64,000 bases of DNA from Artemia franciscana (taxonomy: Eukaryota; Arthropoda; Branchiopoda; Anostraca; Artemiidae). The stretch's first letter is position 1, and each line of letters begins with the position of its first letter. The stretch is taken from assembly GCF_032884065.1 (NCBI RefSeq), contig NC_088867.1, positions 42,499,741 through 42,563,740 of the forward strand. The letters run 5' to 3'. This document shows positions 23,461-36,104 of this stretch, piece after piece. The notes under the pieces are model-generated. The model was not told the DNA's origin and searched no databases. It worked only from the letters and a program-made list of their open reading frames with translations. A program made the translations under genes and the position numbers.

Positions 23461-24600
23461 ACAAAAAAAGCAACTTACACCGAAACTTGTTCAAGTTTTT
23501 CTGTAGGATCTCCTACTTACCCTCTCCCCCCTAATCTGGTTTAGCCCAAAGATTCTCTCCTCTTCTGGAGCCAATTTCTATACTTCTGAGATTGGTCTAT
23601 GGAGTCTTATGGACTAAACTTGGAGTATTTCCTCCCTTTCACCTTCTTTTGTGTCCACCTATACTTGTTATAAATACGGAATATTAAGCAAAAATTAAAT
23701 AAATAAAAAAGTAATAATTCAAATTTACCAAACTGAACATTATTGAAGGCCACTTGTCCAACTCTTAAATCCATTTGTTTATTTTTGTTTGTTCTTCCTT
23801 TAAGTTTCTTGAAATTTTTTTGCCTGTCCTGATGAATCAAATTCTTTGATGACTTTATACTTCTGCTAGAGGCTATACAACAAAATTTGAGACAAAGTGC
23901 AAGTAGATTATGTTCAGGAGCAAGGCACAACTTTGTTATCCATAACTTTGATGTCATGCAATCCAAAAAATTTCCAGCTGAAATTTGAAATTGTTTTTCA
24001 ATCATATAATCTATCTTTAGAATGTGTTTAATGAAATAATAACAGCTACAGACAGACATCCACATTCTTATGGAATGGCCAATTAATAGATTTTACCTTG
24101 GAGTAGGTCTGATTCTTCAAAAAGCACTATTCTAGACCAAAATAATTGTATTAACATGGACTTTAATGGACGTTCTTCTATTACTTTTTCTAGTGGGGGG
24201 TTTTATATCAGCCTTAAGGTGGCAGATCAATCTCTTCAAGGTAAATCTCAAGACACAATCCTTGGACATTTAGTTTACAAGACCTTGAAAGCAAAGCAAT
24301 CAAGATACATGGACCTAAAAATGTCCTACTTTGACAGATCTGAAACCAAACCACCAAATTTTGGAACTTGAACAGTCAAGATTTTAGTGACACTAATCTT
24401 ACTCCTATTTTCCTAAAATTCTACAGTAGAGTGCATGTCGCTCTGGTGCTCTAGTTAAAGACAAATAAACAAAGGGAAGCCAGATGTAATTGCAAAGCAT
24501 GAACAAATTAAAAGCATGATTTTGAGGCCAAGCAGACTGACTTCAAAACTTACACGACTACTACATCTTCCACAATTTCTACCCAAAAATTAAAATGCAG
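23460..24600. other. No gene recognised; one 152-codon minus-strand frame
   Basis: The frame at 23,607-24,065 (minus) is Lys/Phe/Leu-rich, lacks any known motif and has no splice or promoter context. I do not call it a gene. Confidence 0.35.
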
Positions 24601-24639
24601 ATAGATGGGGAATTTTAACTTTCTGAGCCACTTATATGT

Positions 24640-25610
24640 ACTTATCATAGGCATCGCAATGGCGCTTCCTAAGTAAAGGGCAATGTGGGCACACTGTTTT
24701 GTTTTTTTTTTTTTTTTTTTGTACAGAAGGAGTTGTTGCAGAAACTTCAAAGGGCTCATTTAATTGGAAGTTGAAACGGCTATTACCTTTTTTAATAATA
24801 GGAAGTAATTGGAGGACAACCAGCCCTCCCTTCAAAAGTTATGTCTTTGAGAATGACAACCCCCCCCCCAACAGCCCTTAGGGCAAGGTTCGCAAGTTAT
24901 GCCTTTGGGGCATATAAAGTTTTTTTTATAGAAAGGGTGGTTGTATAAACTTCGGATGGGACTCAATGGATTAGAAATCATAAGTTCTAGTGCCCTTTTT
25001 CAGATTCAAAGTGATCAGAGGGCGCCTACCCCCCCCCCCAACACACACACATCGTATTTCCCCCAAATACATCTGATAGAAATTTTGAGATAGCTACTTT
25101 TTAAAAAAAAAGTCTAGGGATCACACAGCACGGCCTTTGGGGTTGACACACACCCCTTGAATCTGGCGGCAAGAGTTTTTAGTTATGCCTCAGGGGCACA
25201 TAAAGATTTTATAAAAGGAATGGTTGTGTGAACTTTTGTGGATGTCCAATTGATTGGAAATGTATTTAGTTCTAGTTCCCTTTTAAAGTCAAAAATGATG
25301 GAGGGCAACTAGCTTCTCCTTACACCCTCTTTTCCCCAGAAATATCTGTTTGAAATTGTGAGATAGCCATTTTTTTCACAATAGTCTTAAGAGCATACAA
25401 CTCAATATATTTTTTCACAAAAGATCAAAGGGAATTATCTGGTTCAAAGTTGGAAATTCTAGTGCCCTTTTTAAGAGCCAAAAGTAAATGGAAGGCAACC
25501 CCCCCCCCCAGCCCATCATTCTCCAAACCCATCTGACCAAAATTTTAAGAGAGCTGTTTTGTTCAGTATCATTGAAAGATCCAGTAATTATGCCTTAGGG
25601 GGGGTGTCAG
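24640..25610. repeat. Inverted relatives of the 5.1-7.25 kb array
   Basis: About three units in the opposite orientation carry AGTTATGCCTTTGGGGCATA, AAAGGGTGGTTGTATAAACTT, AGTTCTAGTGCCCTTTTT and GAAATTTTGAGATAGC. These are reverse complements of the words defining the first array. Runs of T (24,700-24,720) and C interrupt it. Confidence 0.6.
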
Positions 25611-25789
25611 CCTCCCCACAGTCCTCAGGGCAATTTGTTCATTGTTTACATATAGTATTATGTTATTGAGAAAAATATGTATTTTGATCTTTATTTTCCG
25701 AAATGACAAAGTGCATTCAGGTAAGAATGTTGAGTAGAGTGTTGAACTAAACCAAAACCCGTTATGCGGACATGGATTGTCAAAAGGGT

Positions 25790-26440
25790 GCAACTCAAGA
25801 ATGACTGAGCATATTAATTTGGAACTTTCAGGAAATTACAAAAGAGATGACCAAAAAGGTAATATTTGCATGCCCAGGCTACAACTACCACCACTACTAC
25901 CAGCACACTAATCCATTTACAATATTGAGGGGAAACTTGGACTAAATCAAAAGATGTTATGTGTACGTAACCTACATCAAAAGAATATACTCAAGAATTG
26001 ATTTGGGAATTAAGTTAGAACTTTCAGAGAATGCTGAAAGAAGATCATCTGACCAAAAGGCAATGTGTGGATGCTACTACTAGTGCTACAATTACTGCTA
26101 TATTTACTACTACTGCAACCACTTCAACTACTACTTCTATTGGAACTATTTGTACAGCTAAAAGCATTGTGATAGATATTTCAAGAAGTATATGAACATA
26201 TAGTTTTCAAAAAGACATGTCAACAATGTCATTACAATGGCTAATTGTATTAAGTTGAAACTTCCAGGACCTGATGAGAGGGATGTTCAACTGGAAAAAG
26301 ACAATATTTTAGTACTACTGCTGTTACTAGGACTACTGCTATAACTATGCTACTACTAGTAATACCAATACTAAGCTACTACTGTGACTACTATTACAAC
26401 TATTCCTAATGGTATGAAGTTGAAATTTTGTGTTATCCCA
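25790..26440. repeat. Tandem repeat of about 200-240 bp with embedded CTA trinucleotides
   Basis: Units begin with words like TTGGAACTTTCAGGAAAT, followed by GATGACCAAAAAGGTAATAT and a (CTA/ACT)n-rich stretch. They occur near 25,800, 26,005 and 26,245, with a partial unit near 26,410. The trinucleotide parts diverge faster than the rest. Confidence 0.65.
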
Positions 26441-27510
26441 TAACTGCCATAGGGACAGGGTTGTTGCAAGTCAAACTGTTTGGGGGAGGGGTGCCTAGGA
26501 ATTTATTGACTGGCTGGTCATTTTTACCAACTTTTTTTTATCAGTCAATTAAATAATGTATATTTAGAATATGATAAGTAAAATCACTGCATGAGTCAGT
26601 AAAACCACTGCATTTGCTGCCCAAGATTCGGATTTCAGTATATGTAATCTTGCTATTTTCCTGCTCTGTATTTAACCAAACAGAAAATTGTGGTACCATC
26701 TATAAAATCATGACAGGAGTTAAAAAAGTACTGCATTTACTGACGAAGTTCAAGATTTCTATAAATGCCATGTCAGTATTTTCATGGTATTTATTTATCC
26801 AAAAACTTTTATTTTGCCAGTTTGAAAAATTGCAACATGAAGCACCATGATTTTACGAAGTGCCCAACTTATTGGGGGGCAAACCCCCCCTTCCTCCCTA
26901 TATGACAGTCCTACATAGAGACAAGGTGAACATACTACTTGATTCCTTTTTGTATGCTGTTTACAAAAATAATAATGAACTTGCATGGAAATCTACTCTG
27001 CTCTACCTCCCCTCTGATGGTCCCATATATAGCCTAAGGAATAGCCTATCTAAAAACTAAAGAAAATACTAAAACAATGAGATCTTTACTATATAATGTG
27101 CAGGATGTTTTACTATCAGATTATAATGTTTCCTTCCATTATTACACACTTTTTAAAATCCTTTTAAATAATATTTTAGTAAACCCTCACTCAGGCTTAC
27201 ACAGAGATACATTACAAACTGAGAGGATAACTGGTTTAATGCAGGATCTAAAAGGTGTGACTGCACTGATGTAATGAAGATATACATTAATAGAACTATA
27301 TACAGAACCATCAGGATGGGAGGAGATACATTTGCAAGTGAATTGATTAGTGTATTTGGAAATAGCATGCAAAACAGAATTAAGCAGGATGTTCACCTTG
27401 ACCCTATGTCAGTTGTGGTATTTTATACATGACACAAAATTAAACAGCATTTCCCAAGAGTAAGCTCAAGCTTTAAATGTATTTCCAAGGTTGGGGTCCA
27501 TGGTAAATAT
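26440..27510. other. No clear gene; possible RT scrap at 27,290-27,430
   Basis: Most of the stretch is unassigned. Near 27,360-27,430 the plus strand reads MQNRIKQDVHLDPMSVVVFY, loosely like the G-x-K-Q-G-x-x-L-S-P block of reverse transcriptases. The match is too degraded to call a gene. Confidence 0.25.
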
Positions 27511-30387
27511 CTGGCATAGCAGCTTCCCAAAGGAGACATCCTCTTATGCCGAAAGTATCTCGCGGTATTTCTTTGTTCATAAAATCTAGTATTGAATTTT
27601 GTAGAAGATCTGATCTTGAATCCTTGTTTACATCGGTGGTGTCTAATAGTAGGACAGTTTATTCTCTTGTTATTGATCTGAAAAGCCAGGTTGCATGTGA
27701 TACTGTTTGTTTGTTTTATAAGCCCCCTCCTTTTCCAACACATCTGTTCTGTGATTTGCTTGATCAGCTCTCTGGTGTGGGGACTTTCTCTAAAAAACGG
27801 ATTTGTGTTTTGGGAGACTTTAATTGTAATATGTTAAATGTTGGATCAAATGATGAATGTGACCATCTTTTTGATGTATTTTCTTCTTCTGGGCTACTTC
27901 CTTCAATTTTTTTTCCTTCACGCGTTGACCCTTCAAGAAATTCTGCCACTTTAATAGATAATATTTTCACTTCTCTTTCTCCTAATTTGAAGTTCTCGTC
28001 TGGTCTTGTTTTCACTGATCTTTCTGATCACTTCCCTATTTATCTATCACTATCTGTGCCTAAAACAGAGATTACTGTGGATGAGAAAGGCAAGTCTTCT
28101 TTTAGAACTTTTACAGATAGAGAAATTTCTAATTTAATACATAGTCTTCAGAGTAATGATTGGTCTAGTGTTCTTGAAGCTAATGATGCTGATTGTGCAA
28201 CTAGATTATTTTTGTGTCGTATGGGCACTCTGTTGGATAAGCATTTTCCTCTTAGAAAGAGGCCAAGGAATTTTACACCTAAATGCCCATGGATGTCTAG
28301 AGGTCTGATCAATGCAACCCATATGAAGGCGTCTTTGTTCAAGGCTGCATGTAAAAGTAAGACACAGGAAGATCTTATGAAGTATAAACATTACAAAAAT
28401 GTGCTCACTTCTTCAGTTCGCTTAGCAAAAAAGCTGTATTTTTCACGTCGAATTAATGAGTGTAAAGGGAATTTGCGCAAGGTTTGGACTGTAATTAATG
28501 AAGCTCTCTCCCGTAAGAAACTCAAACAATCTTCCCCATCTCTTTATAGGAAAGCTGATGGATCTGTTGTGGATAAAAAATCCTTAGCAAGTGCCTTCAA
28601 TTCGTATTTCACCACACTTCCCTCAGTTCTCATTCCACCCCTGAGTAGAGTAAGTTGTTTTCCTATGACAGAGAAGTCTTTTTTCCTTTCCCCATGTAGT
28701 ACTACTGAGATTTCTATTATTATTTCTCAACTTCCAAGTAGTTGTTCAGTTGATAGTTTTGGTTTGAGTAATAATGTCCTTAAAAAAATCAGTCAGTTTG
28801 TTTCTCATCCCATCTCACATATAACTAACCTCTCTCTTTCTTCTGGTATTTTTCCTCATTTATTTAAAGTTGCTACCGTTGTACCCTTGCATAAAAAAGG
28901 TGATTCTTCTCTAATTTCAAATTACAGACCTATTTCTCTTCTTCCCGTCATCTCAAAGGTTGTTGAAAAAGTAGTGTATCGTCGACTCTCTTCATTTGTA
29001 TTTAGTACTAATTCGACTGCTGGAAATCCTCTCATCACTAACCATCAGTATGGTTTTCGTCCCTCATTCTCTACCTTGCACGCACTTTCTGATGCAACTG
29101 AGTTTGTGCGTGTTAATCTGGACAAGGGCTTGTGTGTTTTGGGTCTATTTCTCGACTTTTCTAAGGCCTTTGATATGGTTGACCACAATGTTCTTCTGTC
29201 TAAACTATCTTTATTTGGAGTGCATGGAGTCCCACTAGAATGGTTTAGGTCCTACCTCTCAGAGAGATCTCAGTATGTTTTGGTTAACTGTACTTCTTCC
29301 TCTACTTTGCCTGTATTGAAAGGTGTCCCACAAGGCTCTGTGCTTGGTCCACTTTTATTTCTAATTTACATCAATGATCTTGTTGATGGTCTTCATCCCC
29401 ATGTTCACCCTGTTCTTTTTGCTGATGACAGTAACTTTTTCATTGCTGCGGTGGACCTGCCATCTGCCACTTCTATGGCTCAAGGTCTTCTTGATAAAAT
29501 AAAGGATTGGTGCTGGTCAAATGGTATGGCTCTTAACAGCCGAAAGAGTGCCATTGTCAACTTCAGGACCCCTTACCGTATGCGAGACGTACAGGAGCCA
29601 ATCACCCTGACTTTTGGGAATGATATTATACCACAAGCTACTGTGGTGAAATTTCTTGGTGTGTATCTTGACTGTTTTCTTTCTTTCAAACCGCATATAA
29701 CTCACACCCGTTCCTTAATCCTCCGCCAGTCTTCAATGTTGCACCGGATTAACTCATTTCTTCCTCCTGATATTATGGTTTCTCTTTATTATGCTTTTAT
29801 TTATCCTTACCTTTCTTATTGCTGCTCTGTCTGGGGTAATAATAATAAATCTCTTCTCTGCTCACTTCAAAGAGCCCAAAATAGGGCAGTGAAGGCTACT
29901 TTTCTTCTCCCTCGGCTTTACCCTTCCTCTGATCTTTATAATGATACTGGAATAGCTCCGCTGGATCATATTATAGGTAAAAGTACCCTTTATTTTGCGC
30001 ATTCTGCTTTTCTAGGTACTCTCCCACCGCCCCTACAGCAGTTTTTCTCACGGACAGGCTCAGGTAGGTACTTTTCTTCTTTACGTAATTCTTCTCGACG
30101 ATTTATTTTACCAAAACGATCTTCTACAGCAAGCCAGAGGTCTCCAGTATATCAATCAATTCTATTATGGAACTCCATCCCTTCGGATGTCCCTCTTTTT
30201 CTTTCTGCAAAGGCATTATTTCGTCGGGTATTTCCAATTCAATAATTTTTCTCTCTTTATTAATCCTTTCCTAATTTGTATGTCTCTTCTCTTCTTTTAA
30301 AATCATTTTCAGCTATATGTTAATCTCCTTCTAAATCTTCTGTCTGTTAAATATCCTATCTATTCAATGTCCTTATCTTGTTCCAGT

Positions 30388-30435
<48 letters not shown>

Positions 30436-30567
30436 TATATATTTTATAGTAGTGTTTTATTCTTGTTCTCTGTGGTCCATTACAAGCAAAGCTTCTTGGG
30501 CCTAGTAACCACTTTACTTTTGTAATAGTTTTTTCTTTTAGTATCAATAAATTGATTGATTGATTGA
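27510..30567 (+). mobile_element. 5'-truncated non-LTR retrotransposon (CR1/L2/Jockey group)
   Basis: The element enters inside its endonuclease domain at about 27,510-27,545 and ends in a short tandem tail of TTGA/ATTG units at 30,551-30,567. The 3' untranslated region (30,246-30,550) has a 46-nt T run at 30,389-30,434 and an AATAAA-like CAATAAATT just before the tail. The intact frame and sharp tail suggest a young copy. Clade placement within CR1/L2/Jockey-like LINEs is from the RT and tail style only. A target-site duplication could not be identified. Confidence 0.8.
27546..30245 (+). CDS. LINE ORF2: endonuclease (partial) and reverse transcriptase
   Basis: 899 codons without a stop. The protein copies element RNA into nicked target DNA (target-primed reverse transcription). 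The N-terminal ~170 residues are the C-terminal half of an exonuclease-endonuclease-phosphatase fold: LGDFN at 89-93, IDNIF at 137-141, SDHFPI at 160-165. The first catalytic segment of that domain is missing, and the ATG is an internal Met rather than the native start. The RT follows: YRPISLLP near 459, LDFSKAFD near 536, GVPQGSVLGPLL near 593, and the catalytic FADD box (VLFADDSN) near 624. The thumb and the C-terminal WNSIP segment follow. RT residues look intact, but a truncated endonuclease makes autonomous movement unlikely. Confidence 0.9.
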   Translation: MPKVSRGISLFIKSSIEFCRRSDLESLFTSVVSNSRTVYSLVIDLKSQVACDTVCLFYKPPPFPTHLFCDLLDQLSGVGTFSKKRICVLGDFNCNMLNVGSNDECDHLFDVFSSSGLLPSIFFPSRVDPSRNSATLIDNIFTSLSPNLKFSSGLVFTDLSDHFPIYLSLSVPKTEITVDEKGKSSFRTFTDREISNLIHSLQSNDWSSVLEANDADCATRLFLCRMGTLLDKHFPLRKRPRNFTPKCPWMSRGLINATHMKASLFKAACKSKTQEDLMKYKHYKNVLTSSVRLAKKLYFSRRINECKGNLRKVWTVINEALSRKKLKQSSPSLYRKADGSVVDKKSLASAFNSYFTTLPSVLIPPLSRVSCFPMTEKSFFLSPCSTTEISIIISQLPSSCSVDSFGLSNNVLKKISQFVSHPISHITNLSLSSGIFPHLFKVATVVPLHKKGDSSLISNYRPISLLPVISKVVEKVVYRRLSSFVFSTNSTAGNPLITNHQYGFRPSFSTLHALSDATEFVRVNLDKGLCVLGLFLDFSKAFDMVDHNVLLSKLSLFGVHGVPLEWFRSYLSERSQYVLVNCTSSSTLPVLKGVPQGSVLGPLLFLIYINDLVDGLHPHVHPVLFADDSNFFIAAVDLPSATSMAQGLLDKIKDWCWSNGMALNSRKSAIVNFRTPYRMRDVQEPITLTFGNDIIPQATVVKFLGVYLDCFLSFKPHITHTRSLILRQSSMLHRINSFLPPDIMVSLYYAFIYPYLSYCCSVWGNNNKSLLCSLQRAQNRAVKATFLLPRLYPSSDLYNDTGIAPLDHIIGKSTLYFAHSAFLGTLPPPLQQFFSRTGSGRYFSSLRNSSRRFILPKRSSTASQRSPVYQSILLWNSIPSDVPLFLSAKALFRRVFPIQ

Positions 30568-30970
30568 ATATGTATAACGCTGTCGCACTGCTGCATATTC
30601 TATATATTGTGCCATTTTGGAATTTATTAACTGACAACCAAAAACACAAGCTCCAGTCCCTTTATTTTGGGTTTGCGAAGTTCCTGCTGCAATGCCCCTT
30701 GTGGACGAGAAATACTTATATGATTGATAAACACAGGATTGCAGACCCCAGTATCGCAGTAAACTGGTTGATTTCTAATTCTCAGGCAAAATGGAACCAT
30801 CCCTGGCTTAAACACTTCTACAGTTCTTGATTGTGTATTTTTCCATGTTGTGTTTTAAATTTCTCTCCGTTTTTCTTCTTTTTTTTTCTTTTCTTTTTTT
30901 TCATTGTACTCCATTTTGTTCCATGTGAAAAATATGGGTAATAAATATTTTACTTACTTACTTACTTACA
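30564..30970 (+). pseudogene. Second LINE 3' end, head-to-tail with the first
   Basis: Directly after the TTGA tail an 88-codon stretch reads LLHILYIVPFW, LYFGFAKFLLQCPLW and RIADPSIAVNW, ending HPWLKHFYSS at 30,830. It is homologous to the minus-strand fragment at 4,259-4,609. A 3' untranslated segment then ends in GGTAATAAATATTT and a (TTAC)n tail at 30,950-30,970. This is a different LINE family from the one upstream, reduced to its last ~90 residues. Confidence 0.65.
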
Positions 30971-31739
30971 TGCTAGAACAAAAGAGATTCATTTTTAGAT
31001 TGCTAATTTTAAAATGCTATTAAGTTTACAGCACATAAATTTGATTAAAACTCATTTTATTTATTGATAATAAATATATTTTGATTTGCTTAGGGTTGAA
31101 AGCAGGGGCTAATTTGGGTCCAATCTCCTGACATTTCAAACTTCTTTGAATTTCTGGACACTTCCTACTCAAATTATCTAGCATTTTTTTTTTTTTTTTT
31201 TACAATTGTCCACTCCCTTCCCAGGACAAAAAAAAAATCATTTATGACTTCCGATTTAATTCTTTTTTATTATATATCCTCTCCAAACACACTCATTCGC
31301 CTGTAGTAAAAAGAAAGCTAATCTCAGCATAAAATATAAAATCAGTTATTTTGCCATTTGCTTATTGTTTTGACAGTATTATTAAAACATAAAAGGTTTA
31401 TGATTTATCATCATCAACTGACATTGCATTGGTAGAATGTTTACTGCCTAGTGTGTCCATGCTAGAGTAGCAACAGTAAAAAAAAATAAAACTCAGTAAA
31501 AAAAATGTCAATTTTGTCTTAGGCCTCAAGCCTAGAACACACATGACTTTTTTGGGCACTCCTTTCAGTAGCTCAGTGGGAAAATGATAGCAGTACAAAA
31601 AGAAAGCCCTCTGAACAAGGTTTTCAAAACCAAAAATCATTACCTTAAATTTTTTACCTTAAATTGCAACTTGGAGTGATATAAGGAGGATTTTTCATCC
31701 TTGTGATGTCCCAGTGATGAAAAAAAATCGTTCGGTGTA

Positions 31740-32190
31740 GGTTATGGTTGTTGGTCTAGACTCTTATGGAGGACTCTGTAACTTCCCAATTATAAAAGAA
31801 CTCCCAGCAGAGCCATTCCTTATCAAGGTGGAACTTGAACATGTTGATTGAAGTTGCAGAAACTGTTTCCTCAGACAGTTGATTCCACAGATTGATGACT
31901 CTTTAGCTGAAGGAATGACTTCTATGTCTACACATGGAATGCTACATGGAGAGCTTCATTGAATGTCCTCTAGTACCAGAATGCAAGGGCTGTGCAAAGA
32001 GACCAGGAAGGGTGTTTTTAGAAAGGATTTTTTGGTTAAAATAATATCACCCCTTTTTCTTTGGGAAGTCAGTGTTGGCAGCTTCAAACAACGTAGTCTT
32101 TCTTTGTATGGAAATTTATTCATGCTGCTAACCATCTTAGCGGCACGACGCTGGATATCCTCAAGCAACTTCTTATCTTTTTATGGCACT
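31740..32190 (-). pseudogene. LINE C-terminal fragment (Jockey/CR1-like)
   Basis: The minus strand reads KKLLEDIQRRAAKMVSSM, then YKERLRCLKLPTL and RKRGDIILTKK (32,186-32,030). After a stop and frame change it gives RVINLWNQLSEETVSATSIN and FHLDKEWL (about 31,870-31,800). This is the usual post-RT region of such elements (LEdvQRRATK, LpyeeRL, RRxRGDmI, VvnxWNsLP). Frame changes show decay. Its 5' side ends at the boundary of the 32.19-34.31 kb array. Confidence 0.7.
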
Positions 32191-34310
32191 TGGTATTAAC
32201 CAAGTGACATATAGCAATTGCAAATTCTGTTGGTCTGTCCTGGTTTTGCTACTTTAGGCACTTCCAGGTAAGCTAGGATGATGAAATTTGGCAGGCATAT
32301 CAGGGACTGGACCAGATTAAATTAGAAATAGTCGTTTTCCCGATTTGACCATCTGGGGGGGGGGGAGTGGGGGGCTGGTTAATTTGGAAAAAATAGAAAA
32401 AATGCAGTATTTTTAACTTATAAACATATAATGGGATCTCAATGAAATTTAATGTTTGGATGGATATCGTGCCTCAGAGCTCTTATTTTAAATCCCGACC
32501 AGATCCTGTGACATTGAGGAGAGTTGGAGGGGGGAACTTAAAATCTTGGAAAACGCTTAGAGTGGAGGGATTGGGATGAAACTTGGTGGGAAAAATAAGC
32601 AGAAGTCATAGATATGTTATTGGCAACGGATCTGCTCTGTTTGGGGGAGTTGGGGGGGTGAGGGTTAATTTTGAAAAATTAGAAAAATGAGGTATTTTTA
32701 ACTTATGAAGGGGTGATCAGATCTTAATGAAATTTGAAGCTTGGAAGGATATCATGTCTCAGAGCTCTTATTTTAAATCCCGACTGGATCCAGCGACATT
32801 CGGGGGAATTGAGGAGGGGAGCCTAGAACCTTGGAAAACGCTTAGAGTGGAGGGATTGGGATGAAACTTGGTGGGGAAAATAAGCACAAGTCCTAGAAAC
32901 GGGATTGACATAACCGGAACGGATCTGCTCTCCTCGGGGGAGTTGGGGGGAGGGTTGATTCTAGAAATTACAAAAAAAGAGGTATTTTTAATTTATGAAA
33001 GAGTGATCATATCTAAAAAAATTGTCATATTTAGAAGGACCTCAAAACTCAGATCTCTTATTTTAAATCCTGACCAGATCCAGTGTCATTAGGGGGGGGG
33101 GGGCGGCAGAAATCTTGGAAAATGCTTAAAGCAGAGAGATCTGGATGAAAATTGGTGGAAAGAATAAGCACAGATCCAAGACAGGTGACTGACATAACCG
33201 GATCGGATCCACTCTCTTTGGTCGAGTGGGGGAGGTCATTTGGAAAAATTAAACAAAATGAGGTATTTGTATTTTATGAATGGGTGATCAGATCTTAATG
33301 AAATTTGATATCTAGAAGGATTTTGTGCTTTAGAACCCTTGTTTTGCGACCAGATCCGGTGACATTGAAGGGAGTTGGAGGAAGAAACTGGAATCCTTGG
33401 AAAACGTGAAAATTGAGGTATCTTATAAATGGATGATTGGATCAAAATGAAACTTGATATATAGAAGAATCTTATGTCTTAGATGCTCCACTTTCAAATC
33501 AGATCCGGGGATATAGAGAGTTGGAGGGGGAAACAGAAATCTTGGAAACCTAAAATCTTGGAAAATGCTTAGAGTGGAGAGATTGGGATGAAACTTGATG
33601 GGAAGAGTAAGCACAAGTTATAGATACAAGATTGACATAATTGGTATGGATCCGTTCTCTTTGAGGGAGCTGGGGATTGTTAATTTGGAAAAATTGAGGT
33701 ATTTTTAACTTAAGAACAGGTGACTGGATCTTAATGAAATTTGATATTCAGGAGGAACTCATGTCTCAGAGCTCTTATTTCAAATCCTGACCAGATCTGT
33801 TGACATTGGGGAGAGTTGGAGGGAGAAACTGGAAATCTTGGAAAATGCTTATAAATGTTGTAGATACATGATTGACATAACTAGACTGGATCTGCTCTCT
33901 TAAGTGGAGTTAAGTGGTGGGGTTCAGTGCTTTGGCAAGTTTGGTGCTTCTGGACATGCTAGGGCGATGAAAATTGGTAGGCTTGTCAGGGAGCTGTACA
34001 AATTGACTTGATTAAGTCATTTTCCCCAATTCAATCATCTGGGGGGCAGGGCTGAAGGAGAGGAAAAATTAGAAAAATTGAGGTATTTTTAACTTACAAG
34101 TGGGTGATCACATCTTAATGAATTTTGATATTTAGAAGGACCTCATGACTCAGAGCTCTTATTTTAAATCCCAATCAGCATTAAGCCTCTGATTTTCCTT
34201 TAAAGCAATCTATTGACTCTTAGAATTTTGCTACAGCTCATACCATATCTATTGGCTCTTCTGACCTTGTCACAAGTGCCATGTGAGCTCTTAGCTCTTG
34301 TTGAAAAAAG
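32190..34310 (+). repeat. Array of about 290 bp units (block 2), inverted relative of 14.78-17.23 kb
   Basis: Contains the reverse complements of the block 1 words: GATCTTAATGAAATTTGA, CAGAGCTCTTATTTTAAATC, CTTGGAAAACGCTTAGAGTG, GGGATGAAACTTGGTGGG, GAGGTATTTTTAACTTA. The GGATCTGC/GGATCC anchor lies at 32,628, 32,921, 33,205, 33,648 and 33,888. The left end has CACTTGGTATTAACCAAGTG (a hairpin) and a decayed GTCTGTCC microsatellite. The 120 bp end segment is at both ends (about 32,250-32,360 and 33,925-34,050). Confidence 0.8.
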
Positions 34311-35128
34311 GGGCTGCCAATAACATTCTGACATCCAGACGTGGTTGTATAAGTGCCTTATATCTTCATAAAAACTCTTGGGTGTCAGCTAGAGATCATG
34401 GCAATCATCTGCCAATTGCATCTTATCAATAGTAGCATGAATGATCTCAACTTATTATTTAGTTCTTTTATTACTATTGTTAAGTTCCTTTATTACCAAT
34501 TATATTATTTTCAAATATTTATTTCATTAGATATTTTCAATTCAATTTTAAATCTTTCATTATTAAATATTTAACTATTTAATTGTTATTCAGATCTTTC
34601 AATTTTCATGCACTGTTTTTGCATTTCAGCACAAACAACTAAAAGTTTTTAAAGCTCAAATCAGCACCATTTTTGTAGCAAATTGGACTCAATTTACCAA
34701 ATCAGTGCTGAAAAACAAATATACACGTTCTAGGCTTTAAACTAGGTAGCATTGCTTCAGACCCAATGGCCAAATGATGCTACTTTCTGTGATGTTTTTA
34801 ATGAAAATATTATATAAACTTTGATAAAAGAGAATAAGTAAATGTAAATAAGGTGGTATGCTCTAGGAGAAGGACTAGTAAAGTAATGATTTATCATTCA
34901 ATCATAAACAGTTTACAACAAAAGTAATGAATATAATTAACAATTATGTTACTTTTTTTGCCCTGCTGTTTCTCTAGTAAAAATCACAACAACAATATCA
35001 TATACAAACCTGTTTTTCATAGCCTTTGGTAGTATTGCATGATGATAACTACCAGGTGACATAAATGTCACTAAAATATGTAAATTACTGGTAGAATAGG
35101 TGAAATACAAATTTTAAACAGGTCCATT

Positions 35129-35130
<2 letters not shown>
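34311..35130. other. No gene seen
   Basis: AT-rich sequence with short open frames only and no recognised repeat. Confidence 0.5.
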
Positions 35131-35553
<423 letters not shown>

Positions 35554-36104
35554 CTGACTTGGCTACTAGGCATCATAGTCTATGCAAGTAACAGAATCAT
35601 CTCCAAATTTACCAAGGTCACTGTCCTTTGGACATGGAAAGGGTAAATGTAGGATAAATTTATAGATATTCACATAATTTAGCTGGGAATAAATTGAATA
35701 TATCATTTGATATGTTTTCTACGTTCTTTTCAAATTCAAGTAATAAAAGTTGTTTAAGGCCCTGTTTATAAGCTAAATTTATATCTAATTAGTCTTTAAC
35801 TAGTTTTTAATTTTATATGATAGTCTAAAAAGTACAGACAAGGTAACAAGTTACCTTTTAGAGCCTCATTAAATTGTTCAAAATGGAATTTTTCCCACAA
35901 GAAATTATTACACTTGGATAGAGCATAAAAAAGGCATCAAATGATGTATTCAGTTTCTTCTGGCTAGAAGAAAAAACTGGCTAGAGAGAAAAAATCACTA
36001 TTTGTAGCTGATTCAGGAATGGTAATTAGCATAGGATATTATTTTCATTATTCTGAACAGTAAAATACTATTACAATGACAAATTTACAAATTTTTAAGA
36101 AGAG

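Noticed and set aside
23607..24065. 152-codon minus-strand frame as a gene
   Set aside because: Biased Lys/Phe/Leu composition, no motif, no splice or promoter evidence; this length is expected by chance in AT-rich DNA.
27290..27430. Additional reverse transcriptase fragment before the LINE
   Set aside because: A single loose match (RIKQDVHLDP) to one RT block with nothing recognisable on either side. Noted only as a possibility.
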